Shown piece by piece: positions 1 to 6,168 of a DNA stretch of 10,589 nt. Below the pieces are notes generated by a model. The model did no database searches, was not told the DNA's origin, and saw nothing but the letters and a program-made list of their open reading frames with translations. A program made the position numbers and the translations under genes. Position 1 is the stretch's first letter. Each line of letters begins with the position of its first letter. The stretch comes from Candidatus Nitrosopumilus sp. (lineage in GTDB: Archaea > Thermoproteota > Nitrososphaeria > Nitrososphaerales > Nitrosopumilaceae), in contig JABDOO010000070.1 of assembly GCA_013043295.1 (NCBI GenBank), forward strand, positions 1 through 10,589. Reading direction: 5' to 3'.

Positions 1-347
1 AAAGTATCACCAGTATGTAATTTTACAGAGGGCATTTTTTCTAAAATTGACCAATTCCAATTACTTTCCTCAGTTTTGATTTTTTCACGATTGCCAAGAA
101 GCATGACATCTACTTTTGCACCATATCCTGCCAGGTGTCTTGCCATAACTAGACCATCTCCACCATTATTGCCTGAACCAACAAAAATTAGAATTTGTTT
201 TGATTCGATATTGTTAATTTTTTCAAGCAATCTTCGGACTGCTGCAGCCCCAGCATTTTCCATCATGAATTTTTTTAAAAATCCCATGTCATGACCTTTA
301 TTTTCAATATTGTACATTTGATCAACAGTAATTTCCATAAATTTCAT
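1..347 (-). CDS. nnrE: NAD(P)H-hydrate epimerase (YjeF N-terminal domain), 5' part only
   Basis: Reading leftwards from ATG at 347-345, the frame stays open to the window edge for 115 codons, so the gene is cut off. The protein begins MKFMEITVDQMYNIE, followed by MMENAGAAAVRRL and then a Rossmann-type strand leading into GSGNNGGDGLVMARHL. The GNNGGDG loop is the hallmark of the YjeF_N family, which epimerises the damaged hydrated cofactors NADHX and NADPHX so that a dehydratase can repair them. Archaeal proteins often fuse this domain to the ADP-dependent NAD(P)HX dehydratase, but whether this one does lies outside the window. A second in-frame ATG at 338-336 is possible: an AT-rich TTATTTT stretch (minus strand, about 368-361) is about 25 bases upstream of it, which would suit a leaderless start there. 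The gene is divergent from the dienelactone hydrolase, with 39 bases between the two starts. Family assignment is firm; the exact start is not. Confidence 0.9.
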   Translation of the reverse strand, partial: MKFMEITVDQMYNIENKGHDMGFLKKFMMENAGAAAVRRLLEKINNIESKQILIFVGSGNNGGDGLVMARHLAGYGAKVDVMLLGNREKIKTEESNWNWSILEKMPSVKLHTGDT

Positions 348-350
348 AAA

Positions 351-357
351 ATTATAT
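351..357 (+). promoter_or_regulatory. Possible TATA box for the dienelactone hydrolase gene
   Basis: ATTATAT is centred about 33 bases before the ATG at 387. Transcription starting about 25 bases downstream would give a very short leader, as is common in archaea. No Shine-Dalgarno-like sequence precedes the ATG. This rests on base composition and spacing in an AT-rich genome, so the support is weak. Confidence 0.35.
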
Positions 358-386
358 CCAAAATAAGAGCTTTGAATGTATGAATT

Positions 387-1514
387 ATGTCTAAAAGAGG
401 TAAAATTAACACTAGAAAAAGTTTCAAATTTTTTAATATATCATTAATGCAATTTATCTTCATGAGAGCCCTATCAATAATTGTAATTCTAGTTGTATTG
501 ATGATTCCATTGTCACCTGCATTTGCTTCTTGGCATTGGTCAAGTCCTTGGGAAGTCTGTGGAACTCAAGTAATCAAAAAAGGTGAAAAATGTGATTTAG
601 GATTAGAAAGCAAAAAAGAGATTAGCAAACCATCCTTAAAACAAATTCAAGAAACCACAAAATCCTCCAATATTACATGCACTAATGGCCTTGAATTAGT
701 AATGAAATTATCAAATGGTAAACCAGCATGTGTAAAACCATCATCAGTTGAAAAATTAATTCAAAGAGGATGGGCAATTCATGTTTTACCAGATTATGAA
801 AAAAATGAAAATAACAATTCTGTAGTATTTACAACTGGAAGTTTTGAAGTTGATAATAAAGTCGTACAGTATAGCGATGGTACTAATGGATATTTATCAA
901 AGCCTTCAGTTGAAGGAAATTTTCCAGGAATAATTATGATTCATGAGTGGTGGGGTCTGAATGACAATATCAAAGAGATGGCAGAAAAACTTGCATCACA
1001 TGGATATGTTGTTTTAGCAGTTGATTTGTATGAAGGACAGATAGGTACAACTCCTGAAGAAGCAAGACAACTTGTCAACTCTTTTGATAGAACAGAATGG
1101 ATAAGCAACATGGATTCTGCATTATCATATCTAGATGAACAATATTCACCAACAAATATGGGTTCAATTGGATGGTGTTTAGGAGGAGGACAATCTCTTC
1201 AACTTGCATTGAACAATGATGAAATGGATGCAACTGTAATTTACTATGGAAGTCTTGTAACTGATTCTGAAGAACTATCTTCAATAGATTGGCCAGTGTT
1301 AGGGATTTTTGCAGAACTTGATCAGGGAATTCCACCTGAGCAAGTAAATGAATTTGAAGCAGCACTAAATGAACTTGAAATTCCTAATGAAATTCACATG
1401 TATTCAGACGTAAATCATGCATTTGCAAATCCATCTGGTGAACGTTATGCTCCTGACGCTTCAATGGATGCATGGCAGAAAACTTTAGAATTTTTTGAAA
1501 GAAATCTGAAATAA
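387..1514 (+). CDS. Exported dienelactone hydrolase family protein with thaumarchaeal Cys/GLELVMK/ACVKP segment
   Basis: A 375-residue protein in three parts. Residues about 1-48 are a Lys/Arg-rich start followed by a hydrophobic stretch (about 29-45, ending PLSPAFAS), read as a signal peptide or membrane anchor. Residues about 49-150 contain C58 and C69, then C98 followed by GLELVMK, PACVKPSS (C115) and LIQRGWA. Residues about 155-375 are the alpha/beta-hydrolase domain of the dienelactone hydrolase family: HEWWG (E187), the nucleophile elbow GWCLGGG (C264), D312 in AELDQG and H344 in VNHAFAN. The Cys-Asp-His spacings (48 and 32) match the classic enzyme, so it should be catalytically competent. 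The substrate is unknown; the family opens lactones and esters, and action outside the cytoplasm is inferred from the leader. In-frame ATGs at 447 and 462 would give a more normal short signal peptide, so the true start may be one of these. It appears to be transcribed alone. Confidence 0.88.
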   Translation: MSKRGKINTRKSFKFFNISLMQFIFMRALSIIVILVVLMIPLSPAFASWHWSSPWEVCGTQVIKKGEKCDLGLESKKEISKPSLKQIQETTKSSNITCTNGLELVMKLSNGKPACVKPSSVEKLIQRGWAIHVLPDYEKNENNNSVVFTTGSFEVDNKVVQYSDGTNGYLSKPSVEGNFPGIIMIHEWWGLNDNIKEMAEKLASHGYVVLAVDLYEGQIGTTPEEARQLVNSFDRTEWISNMDSALSYLDEQYSPTNMGSIGWCLGGGQSLQLALNNDEMDATVIYYGSLVTDSEELSSIDWPVLGIFAELDQGIPPEQVNEFEAALNELEIPNEIHMYSDVNHAFANPSGERYAPDASMDAWQKTLEFFERNLK

Positions 1515-1530
1515 GAGTTTAGCAAACGGC

Positions 1531-1538
1531 TTTATCCT
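1531..1538 (+). promoter_or_regulatory. Possible TATA box for the translin-family gene
   Basis: TTTATCCT begins 29 bases before the ATG at 1560, within the 45-base spacer after the hydrolase gene. The distance suits a leaderless archaeal transcript and there is no Shine-Dalgarno sequence before the ATG. The match to a TATA consensus is only partial. Confidence 0.35.
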
Positions 1539-1559
1539 AGTTTTTCAATAGCAAAAATC

Positions 1560-2174
1560 ATGACATTAAAAAATGTAAAACCATCGTTAAATAAAATTGC
1601 AAAATCTTTAGAAGAGGTTCAAGACTCTAGGGAATTTTTATTAAAAAATACAAGAGAAATTATTATTCTATGTAGTAAATCAATTATTGCAGTTCATAAG
1701 GGTGATTTGATTACTGCTAAAAAGAATCTAAAACAGGCAGGGACATTATTAAAAAAATACAAGAAAAAAGCAACAGGGGGATTAAGCAGATATCTAATTA
1801 CCCCTGAGCAAGAGTTTGTAGAAGCTGCATGTTTGATAGCAATTGTTGAAGGAAAAGAAGTTCCTTCAGATAAAAAATTAGCAGTGATGCCAGAATCATA
1901 TGTTTTAGGATTACTTGATTGTGTTGGGGAACTAAAAAGACAAGTATTTGATAAAATTAGAATGAACAAAATTGAGGAAGCAACTAGAATTTTTGAGATA
2001 ATGGAAAATTTGTATCTTCAACTGTATACTTTTTCAATGTACGATAAAGTAGTAAAAGAGGCAAGAAGGAAAATCGACGTAAATAGAATTCTGGTAGATG
2101 ATGTTAGATCAGTAATTACTGAAGAAAAAAGAAGAACAGAATTAATCAAGATTTTACAGAAATTAGAGAAGTAA
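1560..2174 (+). CDS. Translin/Trax family protein (putative RNA/DNA-binding ribonuclease)
   Basis: A 204-residue, mostly helical protein without signal peptide or membrane segments. I recognise the translin family from the middle: TPEQEFVEAACL (81-92) matches the conserved QEYxEA helix, SYVLGLLDCVGELKRQ (113-128) matches YLLGLADLTGEL, and YDKVVKEARRKIDV (161-174) matches the YEVSKKLYTLK region near the C-terminus. Translin and Trax form octameric shells; Trax is the endoribonuclease subunit of eukaryotic C3PO, and archaeal Trax-like proteins also form RNA-cutting octamers. Nuclease activity in Trax depends on clustered acidic residues. Here E85 and E88, with D120 and E124, sit where these are expected, so an active Trax-like enzyme is plausible but unproven. 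The stop lies 5 bases from the 3' end of a tRNA-Leu gene on the other strand. Start chosen at the only ATG that gives full family length. A family-level assignment is safe; the physiological substrate is unknown. Confidence 0.82.
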   Translation: MTLKNVKPSLNKIAKSLEEVQDSREFLLKNTREIIILCSKSIIAVHKGDLITAKKNLKQAGTLLKKYKKKATGGLSRYLITPEQEFVEAACLIAIVEGKEVPSDKKLAVMPESYVLGLLDCVGELKRQVFDKIRMNKIEEATRIFEIMENLYLQLYTFSMYDKVVKEARRKIDVNRILVDDVRSVITEEKRRTELIKILQKLEK

Positions 2175-2179
2175 TCAAG

Positions 2180-2267
2180 TGGTGCGGACGATGGGATTTG
2201 AACCCACGAACTCCTGAGAGACTAGCCCCTCAAGCTAGCGCCTTTGGCCAGGCTGGGCGACGTCCGC
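2180..2267 (-). tRNA. tRNA-Leu (anticodon GAG), CCA encoded
   Basis: On the minus strand the sequence folds as a type II tRNA. The acceptor stem is GCGGACG (2267-2261) paired with CGTCCGC (2190-2184), with discriminator A at 2183 and an encoded CCA at 2182-2180. The D stem is GCC/GGC. The anticodon stem CTAGC/GCTAG encloses the 7-base loop TTGAGGG, giving anticodon GAG at 2231-2229. The variable arm is long (14 bases, stem CTC/GAG), and the T arm is GTGGG-TTCAAAT-CCCAT with one G-T pair. Anticodon GAG, the long variable arm and discriminator A73 all fit leucine and reading of CUC/CUU codons. No intron is present. The gene converges on the translin-family gene and diverges from rpoN. Confidence 0.97.
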
Positions 2268-2287
2268 AAAGGAATTTTCTTGCATGG

Positions 2288-2297
2288 TTTTTATAAT
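2288..2297. promoter_or_regulatory. TATA box, probably shared by divergent tRNA-Leu and rpoN
   Basis: The plus strand reads TTTTTATAAT and the minus strand ATTATAAAAA. The centre (about 2292) lies 25 bases from the tRNA 5' end at 2267 and about 26 bases from the rpoN GTG at 2318. Both distances suit archaeal TBP-directed initiation, giving a tRNA transcript starting at or near the mature 5' end and a leaderless rpoN mRNA. No other good TATA candidate is visible in the 50-base spacer. The TATA assignment for the tRNA is strong; its use for rpoN is inferred. Confidence 0.65.
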
Positions 2298-2317
2298 CCT
2301 TGGTTACTTTTTCGTTC

Positions 2318-2554
2318 GTGTTAATTCCTGTTAGATGTTTGACTTGTGGAAAATTAATTGCTGATAAATTTGAAGATTATCAAAATAAAATTAAAGCAGG
2401 GGAAGATCCTACAAAAACTCTTGATTCATTAGGACTTGAAAGATATTGTTGCAGGAGAATGCTATTGACTACGGTTGAAACAATTCAGCAAGTAATCCCA
2501 TTTTATGAAGCAATTCAGAGAAGAAAACAAGAAGTTCAATCTGAGTTAGAATAA
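2318..2554 (+). CDS. rpoN: DNA-directed RNA polymerase subunit N
   Basis: A 78-residue zinc-binding subunit of the archaeal RNA polymerase (counterpart of eukaryotic RPB10), which helps assemble the RpoD/RpoL platform. From the GTG at 2318 the protein starts MLIPVRCLTCGK, the almost invariant family start, with C7 and C10 and then the CC pair at 44-45 in RYCCRRM supplying the four zinc ligands. An upstream in-frame TTG at 2300 would add six residues with no family counterpart and would leave no room for a promoter, so GTG is preferred. There is no Shine-Dalgarno sequence; a leaderless mRNA from the TATA element at 2288-2297 is likely. The gene opens the long plus-strand cluster, and only one base separates its stop from the enolase start. 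The C-terminal tail (IQRRKQEVQSELE) is charged and slightly longer than in many homologues. Confidence 0.96.
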   Translation: MLIPVRCLTCGKLIADKFEDYQNKIKAGEDPTKTLDSLGLERYCCRRMLLTTVETIQQVIPFYEAIQRRKQEVQSELE

Positions 2555-2555
2555 C

Positions 2556-3794
2556 TTGGCTAAAATTTCCTCAATTGAAGGACGTATTCTATACAATAGT
2601 AGAGGAAGTAAAACTATAGAAGTAGATGTTCAATCCGATAACAATTTTTTAGGTAGAGTTTGTGCACCTTCTGGTGCAAGTGTAGGAAAATATGAGGCAG
2701 TAAGTTTTCCAAATGAAAACCCTGAAGAAAGTCTTAGAATTTTAAAAGAAAATGCTCAAAAATTTGTTGGCCTAGAATCATCAGATTTGAAAGGTATTCA
2801 TGATGTTCTAAACGAATTGGATGGCACTACAAATTATTCAGTTATTGGAGGAGGATTAGCATTTGCAGTTACAATTGCATCTATGGAGTCAGCTTCAAAG
2901 GCATTAGATGAGCCATTATTCAAAACACTGTCTTCAGAATCTTCTTTTAAATTTCCATATCCATTAGGAAATATTTTAGGTGGAGGTGCACATGCCGGTC
3001 CAGGAACACCAGATATTCAGGAGATACTAATTTCTGCTACTGGCTCAAAAACTATTGAGGATGCCATTGCTACAAATTTATCCGTACATAAAGAACTTAG
3101 ACGTGTATTAGAAAAAGAGGATCCTAGTTTTACAAATGGCAGAGGAGACGAAGGAGGTTGGGCACCAAAATTAGAAAATCAAAAAGCACTAGAAATTTCT
3201 GCAAAAGCATGTGAAAATTTAGGATTTACTTTAGGCAAAGAGGTCTCTTTAGGAGTAGACTTTGCTTCATCAACACAGTGGGATGAGCAAAAAGAAAAGT
3301 ATCTCTATGATAGAGCAGGATTTGAAAATTCAACAGGGGAGCAAATTGACTTTGCTGCAGACATTATTGAGAAATTTAAATTAATTTATGCAGAAGATGC
3401 AGTTCATGAAGAAGCCTTTGAAGATATGGCAGAATTGACAAAAAAATTTCCCAATACCTTGATTACAGGAGATGATCTAACTGTCACAAATAAGAATATC
3501 TTGAAAAAAGCAATTGAACTAAAATCTTGCAATGCTGCAATTTTAAAAGTCAATCAAGCAGGAAGTCTCTTTGATGCTTTAGAATTTGCCGATGAGGCAA
3601 CTCAAAATAATATCAAATTAATCACTTCACATAGATCGGGTGAATCCACAGATTCACAAATATCTCATATTGGTCTTGCAACAAAGTCAAAATTACTTAA
3701 AGTGGGCATTGTTGGAGGCGAAAGAGTGGCAAAACTCAATGAATTATTACGACTAGCAGAGCATGATTTAATACGCGGTATGGCAGAGATTTAA
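2556..3794 (+). CDS. eno: Enolase (phosphopyruvate hydratase)
   Basis: A 412-residue cytoplasmic enzyme interconverting 2-phosphoglycerate and phosphoenolpyruvate, in an autotroph probably serving mainly gluconeogenesis. Length is normal. Active-site motifs appear in order: SRGSKTIEVDV (15-25), PSGASVGKYEA (38-48), QE at 155-156, GDEGGWAP (197-204; general acid/base region E199), the metal ligands D235 in GVDFAS, E280 in YAEDAV and D306 in GDDLTVTN, the catalytic lysine K331 in ILKVNQAG, H359 in SHRSGE and K382 in LKVGIVGGERVAKLN. All catalytic and Mg-binding residues expected of the family are present. Some loops differ from the textbook consensus (SRGSKT rather than SRGNPT, GGGAHAG rather than NGGxHA). 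The start is TTG, one base after the rpoN stop; the protein then begins MAKISSIEGRILYNSRG, as expected. No Shine-Dalgarno sequence is visible, so translational coupling to rpoN is likely. Confidence 0.96.
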   Translation: MAKISSIEGRILYNSRGSKTIEVDVQSDNNFLGRVCAPSGASVGKYEAVSFPNENPEESLRILKENAQKFVGLESSDLKGIHDVLNELDGTTNYSVIGGGLAFAVTIASMESASKALDEPLFKTLSSESSFKFPYPLGNILGGGAHAGPGTPDIQEILISATGSKTIEDAIATNLSVHKELRRVLEKEDPSFTNGRGDEGGWAPKLENQKALEISAKACENLGFTLGKEVSLGVDFASSTQWDEQKEKYLYDRAGFENSTGEQIDFAADIIEKFKLIYAEDAVHEEAFEDMAELTKKFPNTLITGDDLTVTNKNILKKAIELKSCNAAILKVNQAGSLFDALEFADEATQNNIKLITSHRSGESTDSQISHIGLATKSKLLKVGIVGGERVAKLNELLRLAEHDLIRGMAEI

Positions 3795-3801
3795 AATCGT
3801 C

Positions 3802-4425
3802 ATGAGCCAACAAACTGAAGCAACAGACATCAAAAAGAAGGTTTTAGCTACAGGAATCAGAGTAGGAACTCAAGTAAAGACAAAATTCATGAAACCATTC
3901 ATCACTAAAGCCAGTCCTGAAGGATTGTACATGCTTGATTTGGATATTACTTTAGAGAAAATTCAGACAGCAGCTAAATTCATCAATAGGCTAGGTGCAG
4001 AGAACTTGATCGTTTGTTCAGGCAGGCAATATGCAGAAACCCCAATTGAAAAATTCTGTGAGAGTTTGGGCTCAAAGAAATTACTTGGCAGATTTATGCC
4101 AGGAACTCTAACAAATCCTTCATTACCATATTACATTGAACCAAAATTAGTTTTGATTTCAGACCCACAAGTAGATGAGCAAGCAATTATTGAAGCAACA
4201 AATGCAGGTATTCCAATTATCGGAATTGCAAATACAGATAACATCACATCAAATTTGGATGTAATAATTCCAGCAAACAACAGAGGACGAAAAGCCCTAG
4301 CAACAGTTTACTGGCTTTTGGTGCGTCAAATCTTAATTGAAAGAGGAGAATTAAAAGAAGATGAACCAATGAAAAATGAAATCGATGATTTTGAAACAAA
4401 GATTACCGAAGAAGAAATTGAGTAA
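3802..4425 (+). CDS. rps2: 30S ribosomal protein S2 (uS2), archaeal type
   Basis: A 207-residue small-subunit protein, the length of archaeal/eukaryotic-type S2 and without the longer C-terminal part of bacterial S2. Recognisable family blocks are TGIRVGTQVKTKFMKPFI (17-34), LDLDITLEKI, RFMPGTLTNP, PKLVLISDP, GIPIIGIANTDN and IIPANNRGRKALA, ending in an acidic tail. S2 binds the 16S rRNA between head and body of the small subunit near the mRNA exit path. The ATG lies 7 bases after the enolase stop, with no convincing Shine-Dalgarno sequence. Pairing of enolase with S2 is a known archaeal arrangement and supports expression from the upstream rpoN promoter. Confidence 0.96.
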   Translation: MSQQTEATDIKKKVLATGIRVGTQVKTKFMKPFITKASPEGLYMLDLDITLEKIQTAAKFINRLGAENLIVCSGRQYAETPIEKFCESLGSKKLLGRFMPGTLTNPSLPYYIEPKLVLISDPQVDEQAIIEATNAGIPIIGIANTDNITSNLDVIIPANNRGRKALATVYWLLVRQILIERGELKEDEPMKNEIDDFETKITEEEIE

Positions 4426-4450
4426 ACGTTCAAAATTTTAAAGTATTCTA

Positions 4451-5392
4451 TTGAAATCTAAAGCTTCAGCACCAGGAAAGGTAATTCTTTTTGGAGAGCA
4501 CTTTGTAGTATACGGAGTTAAAGCTATTCTTTGTGCAATTAACAAAAGAATAACAGTGACTGCAGAAAAAATTGAAGAAAATAAAATTTCTATTAAATCA
4601 AACATAGGAGATTTAGTTTTAGAACCAAATAAAATAATTTCAGAGATTAATTCACCGTTAAAACCGTTTTATTATTTGGCAGATAAAATGATCAAGGATC
4701 AAAATATAGGAATTACAATAGAGGTAGAATCAGATATTCCACTAGGTGTTGGTTTAGGATCATCTTCAGCATGCTGTGTTGCAGCAGCTGCTGCAATTTC
4801 AAGATTATTTAGCAACACATCAAATGAAGAAATTTTAGAATTGGCAATAGAGGCTGAAAAAACAATTTTTGAAAATACTTCAGGTGCAGATTGCACGGTA
4901 TGCACGTATGGGGGAATTATGGAATACGATAAAGAAAATGGATTTAATAAAATTGAATCTGAGCCTAATTTTCATCTAGTTATTGCCAATTCTAAAATTG
5001 AACATTCCACAAAAACTGTGGTTGAGAATGTGAAACAATTCAAAGAAAATAATGAAAAAATATTTTCAGTTTTGTGTGATAAAGAGTCAGAACTAGTAGA
5101 TGATGTGTTAAAGTTGTTAAAAGAAAATGATATCAAAGAAATTGGAAATAAAATAAATAAAAATCAAGAGTACTTGGAATCTATAGGAATTTCAAATGAC
5201 AAACTAAGAAATATGATCAAATTAGGTCAAAATGGTTCATTTGGTGCAAAAATTACAGGTGCAGGGGGCGGAGGCTGCATTTTTGCTCTTACAGATGAAA
5301 CAAATCTAGAGCAAACAATGATTCAATTCAAAAATGAAAATTATGATTGTTTTTCAGTCAAAATTGATTTTCAAGGACTGGATACTTTTTAA
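4451..5392 (+). CDS. mvk: Mevalonate kinase (GHMP family)
   Basis: A 313-residue GHMP-superfamily kinase converting mevalonate and ATP to 5-phosphomevalonate, the first kinase step of archaeal isoprenoid synthesis. The three GHMP motifs are present: APGKVILFGEHFVVYG at the N-terminus (catalytic lysine K10), the ATP-binding loop PLGVGLGSSSACC (97-109) and KITGAGGGGCIFAL (267-280). The catalytic aspartate is D147 in TSGADCTVCTYGG. The GEHFVVYG block is typical of mevalonate kinase rather than homoserine or galactokinase, and the adjacent isopentenyl phosphate kinase supports this. The start is TTG: the protein from there (MKSKASAPGK) matches the family N-terminus and no ATG lies between it and the conserved motif. 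The 25-base spacer after rps2 is AT-rich, but no clear promoter or ribosome-binding site is visible. Length is normal. Confidence 0.95.
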   Translation: MKSKASAPGKVILFGEHFVVYGVKAILCAINKRITVTAEKIEENKISIKSNIGDLVLEPNKIISEINSPLKPFYYLADKMIKDQNIGITIEVESDIPLGVGLGSSSACCVAAAAAISRLFSNTSNEEILELAIEAEKTIFENTSGADCTVCTYGGIMEYDKENGFNKIESEPNFHLVIANSKIEHSTKTVVENVKQFKENNEKIFSVLCDKESELVDDVLKLLKENDIKEIGNKINKNQEYLESIGISNDKLRNMIKLGQNGSFGAKITGAGGGGCIFALTDETNLEQTMIQFKNENYDCFSVKIDFQGLDTF

Positions 5393-5415
5393 TTGATAAG
5401 ATAATTTTGAACAAT

Positions 5416-6168
5416 ATGATTCTGATTAAATTCGGTGGATCTATAATTACAAATAAAGAAAAACCATTATCGCTTAGAAAAAAGACTATAGATAATCTTT
5501 CAAAATGTTTGAAAAAAATTGATGAACCAATAGTTATTGTTCATGGAGGCGGTTCTTTTGGACATTATTGGTCTGTAAAATATGATATGCATACAAAAGA
5601 GAAAAAATATAATCCAAAGGGAGTAGCAATTGTTAAAAATTCAATGATTGAATTAAATAAAAATATTTTAGATTCATTATTAAAAAATAAATTAAATCCC
5701 TATTGCCTTCCACCAACTGACTTTATGTCAGGAAATAAACCAATTTCTAAAAAAATTAAAGAAATTGAAAAAATTGCCAAATCAGGCTTAATTCCAGTCA
5801 CATATGGAGATGCACTGTGGTTTGGTCAAAATAAAACATACATTTTGTCAGGAGACAAAATTATGACACATATTGCAAAAATTCTAAAACCAAGACTAAC
5901 AATTTTTGCATTGAATGAAGACGGGTTGTATTCAGATTTCAAATCAAAAAAATTGATTTATGAATTAAAAGGAGAAAATCCATCAATTTCAGAAAATAAA
6001 ATGGATGTTACAGGAGGAATGACAAGAAAAGTTGAAGAAGCCTCAAAAATTTCCAAATTGGGAATGAATGTATTCTTTGTTAATGGGAATAAACCTGAAA
6101 GGATTGTGAAAGCTGTTAAAAATAGGACATTTGAAGGAACTCTGTTTAGAGGTAAAAAAAATGTCTGA
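5416..6168 (+). CDS. ipk: Isopentenyl phosphate kinase
   Basis: A 250-residue amino-acid-kinase-fold enzyme that phosphorylates isopentenyl phosphate to isopentenyl diphosphate with ATP, the closing kinase step of the archaeal modified mevalonate pathways. From the ATG it starts MILIKFGGSIITNK, with K5 and K14, followed by VHGGGSFGH (43-50), whose last residue H50 is the substrate-phosphate histidine that separates this family from glutamate and uridylate kinases. Further blocks are PVTYGDAL, YILSGDKI (nucleotide and substrate loop), LNEDGLYSD, DVTGGMTRKVEEA and VNGNKPERI. As I recall it, this numbering equals that of the Thermoplasma enzyme (K5, K14, H50), which supports the ATG at 5416 over the in-frame TTG at 5407. 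The gene follows mvk by 23 bases and overlaps idi by 8 bases. Many residues are lysine and asparagine, in line with the AT-rich genome. Confidence 0.94.
   Translation: MILIKFGGSIITNKEKPLSLRKKTIDNLSKCLKKIDEPIVIVHGGGSFGHYWSVKYDMHTKEKKYNPKGVAIVKNSMIELNKNILDSLLKNKLNPYCLPPTDFMSGNKPISKKIKEIEKIAKSGLIPVTYGDALWFGQNKTYILSGDKIMTHIAKILKPRLTIFALNEDGLYSDFKSKKLIYELKGENPSISENKMDVTGGMTRKVEEASKISKLGMNVFFVNGNKPERIVKAVKNRTFEGTLFRGKKNV
6148..6153 (+). promoter_or_regulatory. Shine-Dalgarno sequence for idi
   Basis: AGAGGT lies 7 bases before the ATG at 6161, inside the end of the ipk reading frame. It decides the idi start: an in-frame TTG at 6131 would add ten residues absent from the family. Most other genes in the cluster have no comparable site. 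Confidence 0.65.

Noticed and set aside
76..294. Plus-strand open frame of 72 codons
   Set aside because: It lies opposite the nnrE coding sequence, whose frame contains the conserved GNNGGDG motif; the plus-strand translation shows no family features.
1075..1365. Minus-strand open frame of 96 codons inside the dienelactone hydrolase gene
   Set aside because: Antisense to the region coding the catalytic Cys and Asp; the Gln/Leu/His-rich translation looks like a by-product of codon use on the other strand.
2300..2320. TTG at 2300 as rpoN start
   Set aside because: It would add six residues before the near-invariant MxIPVRC start and overlaps the TATA region; GTG at 2318 is at the right place for the family and the promoter.
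4426..4450. AT-rich spacer before mvk as a promoter
   Set aside because: TTTTAAAGTATT ends only about 5 bases before the TTG, too close for a TATA box serving that start; treated as an ordinary intergenic spacer.
6131..6163. TTG at 6131 as idi start
   Set aside because: The ATG at 6161 has a good Shine-Dalgarno sequence and gives the family N-terminus; the extra ten residues have no counterpart.
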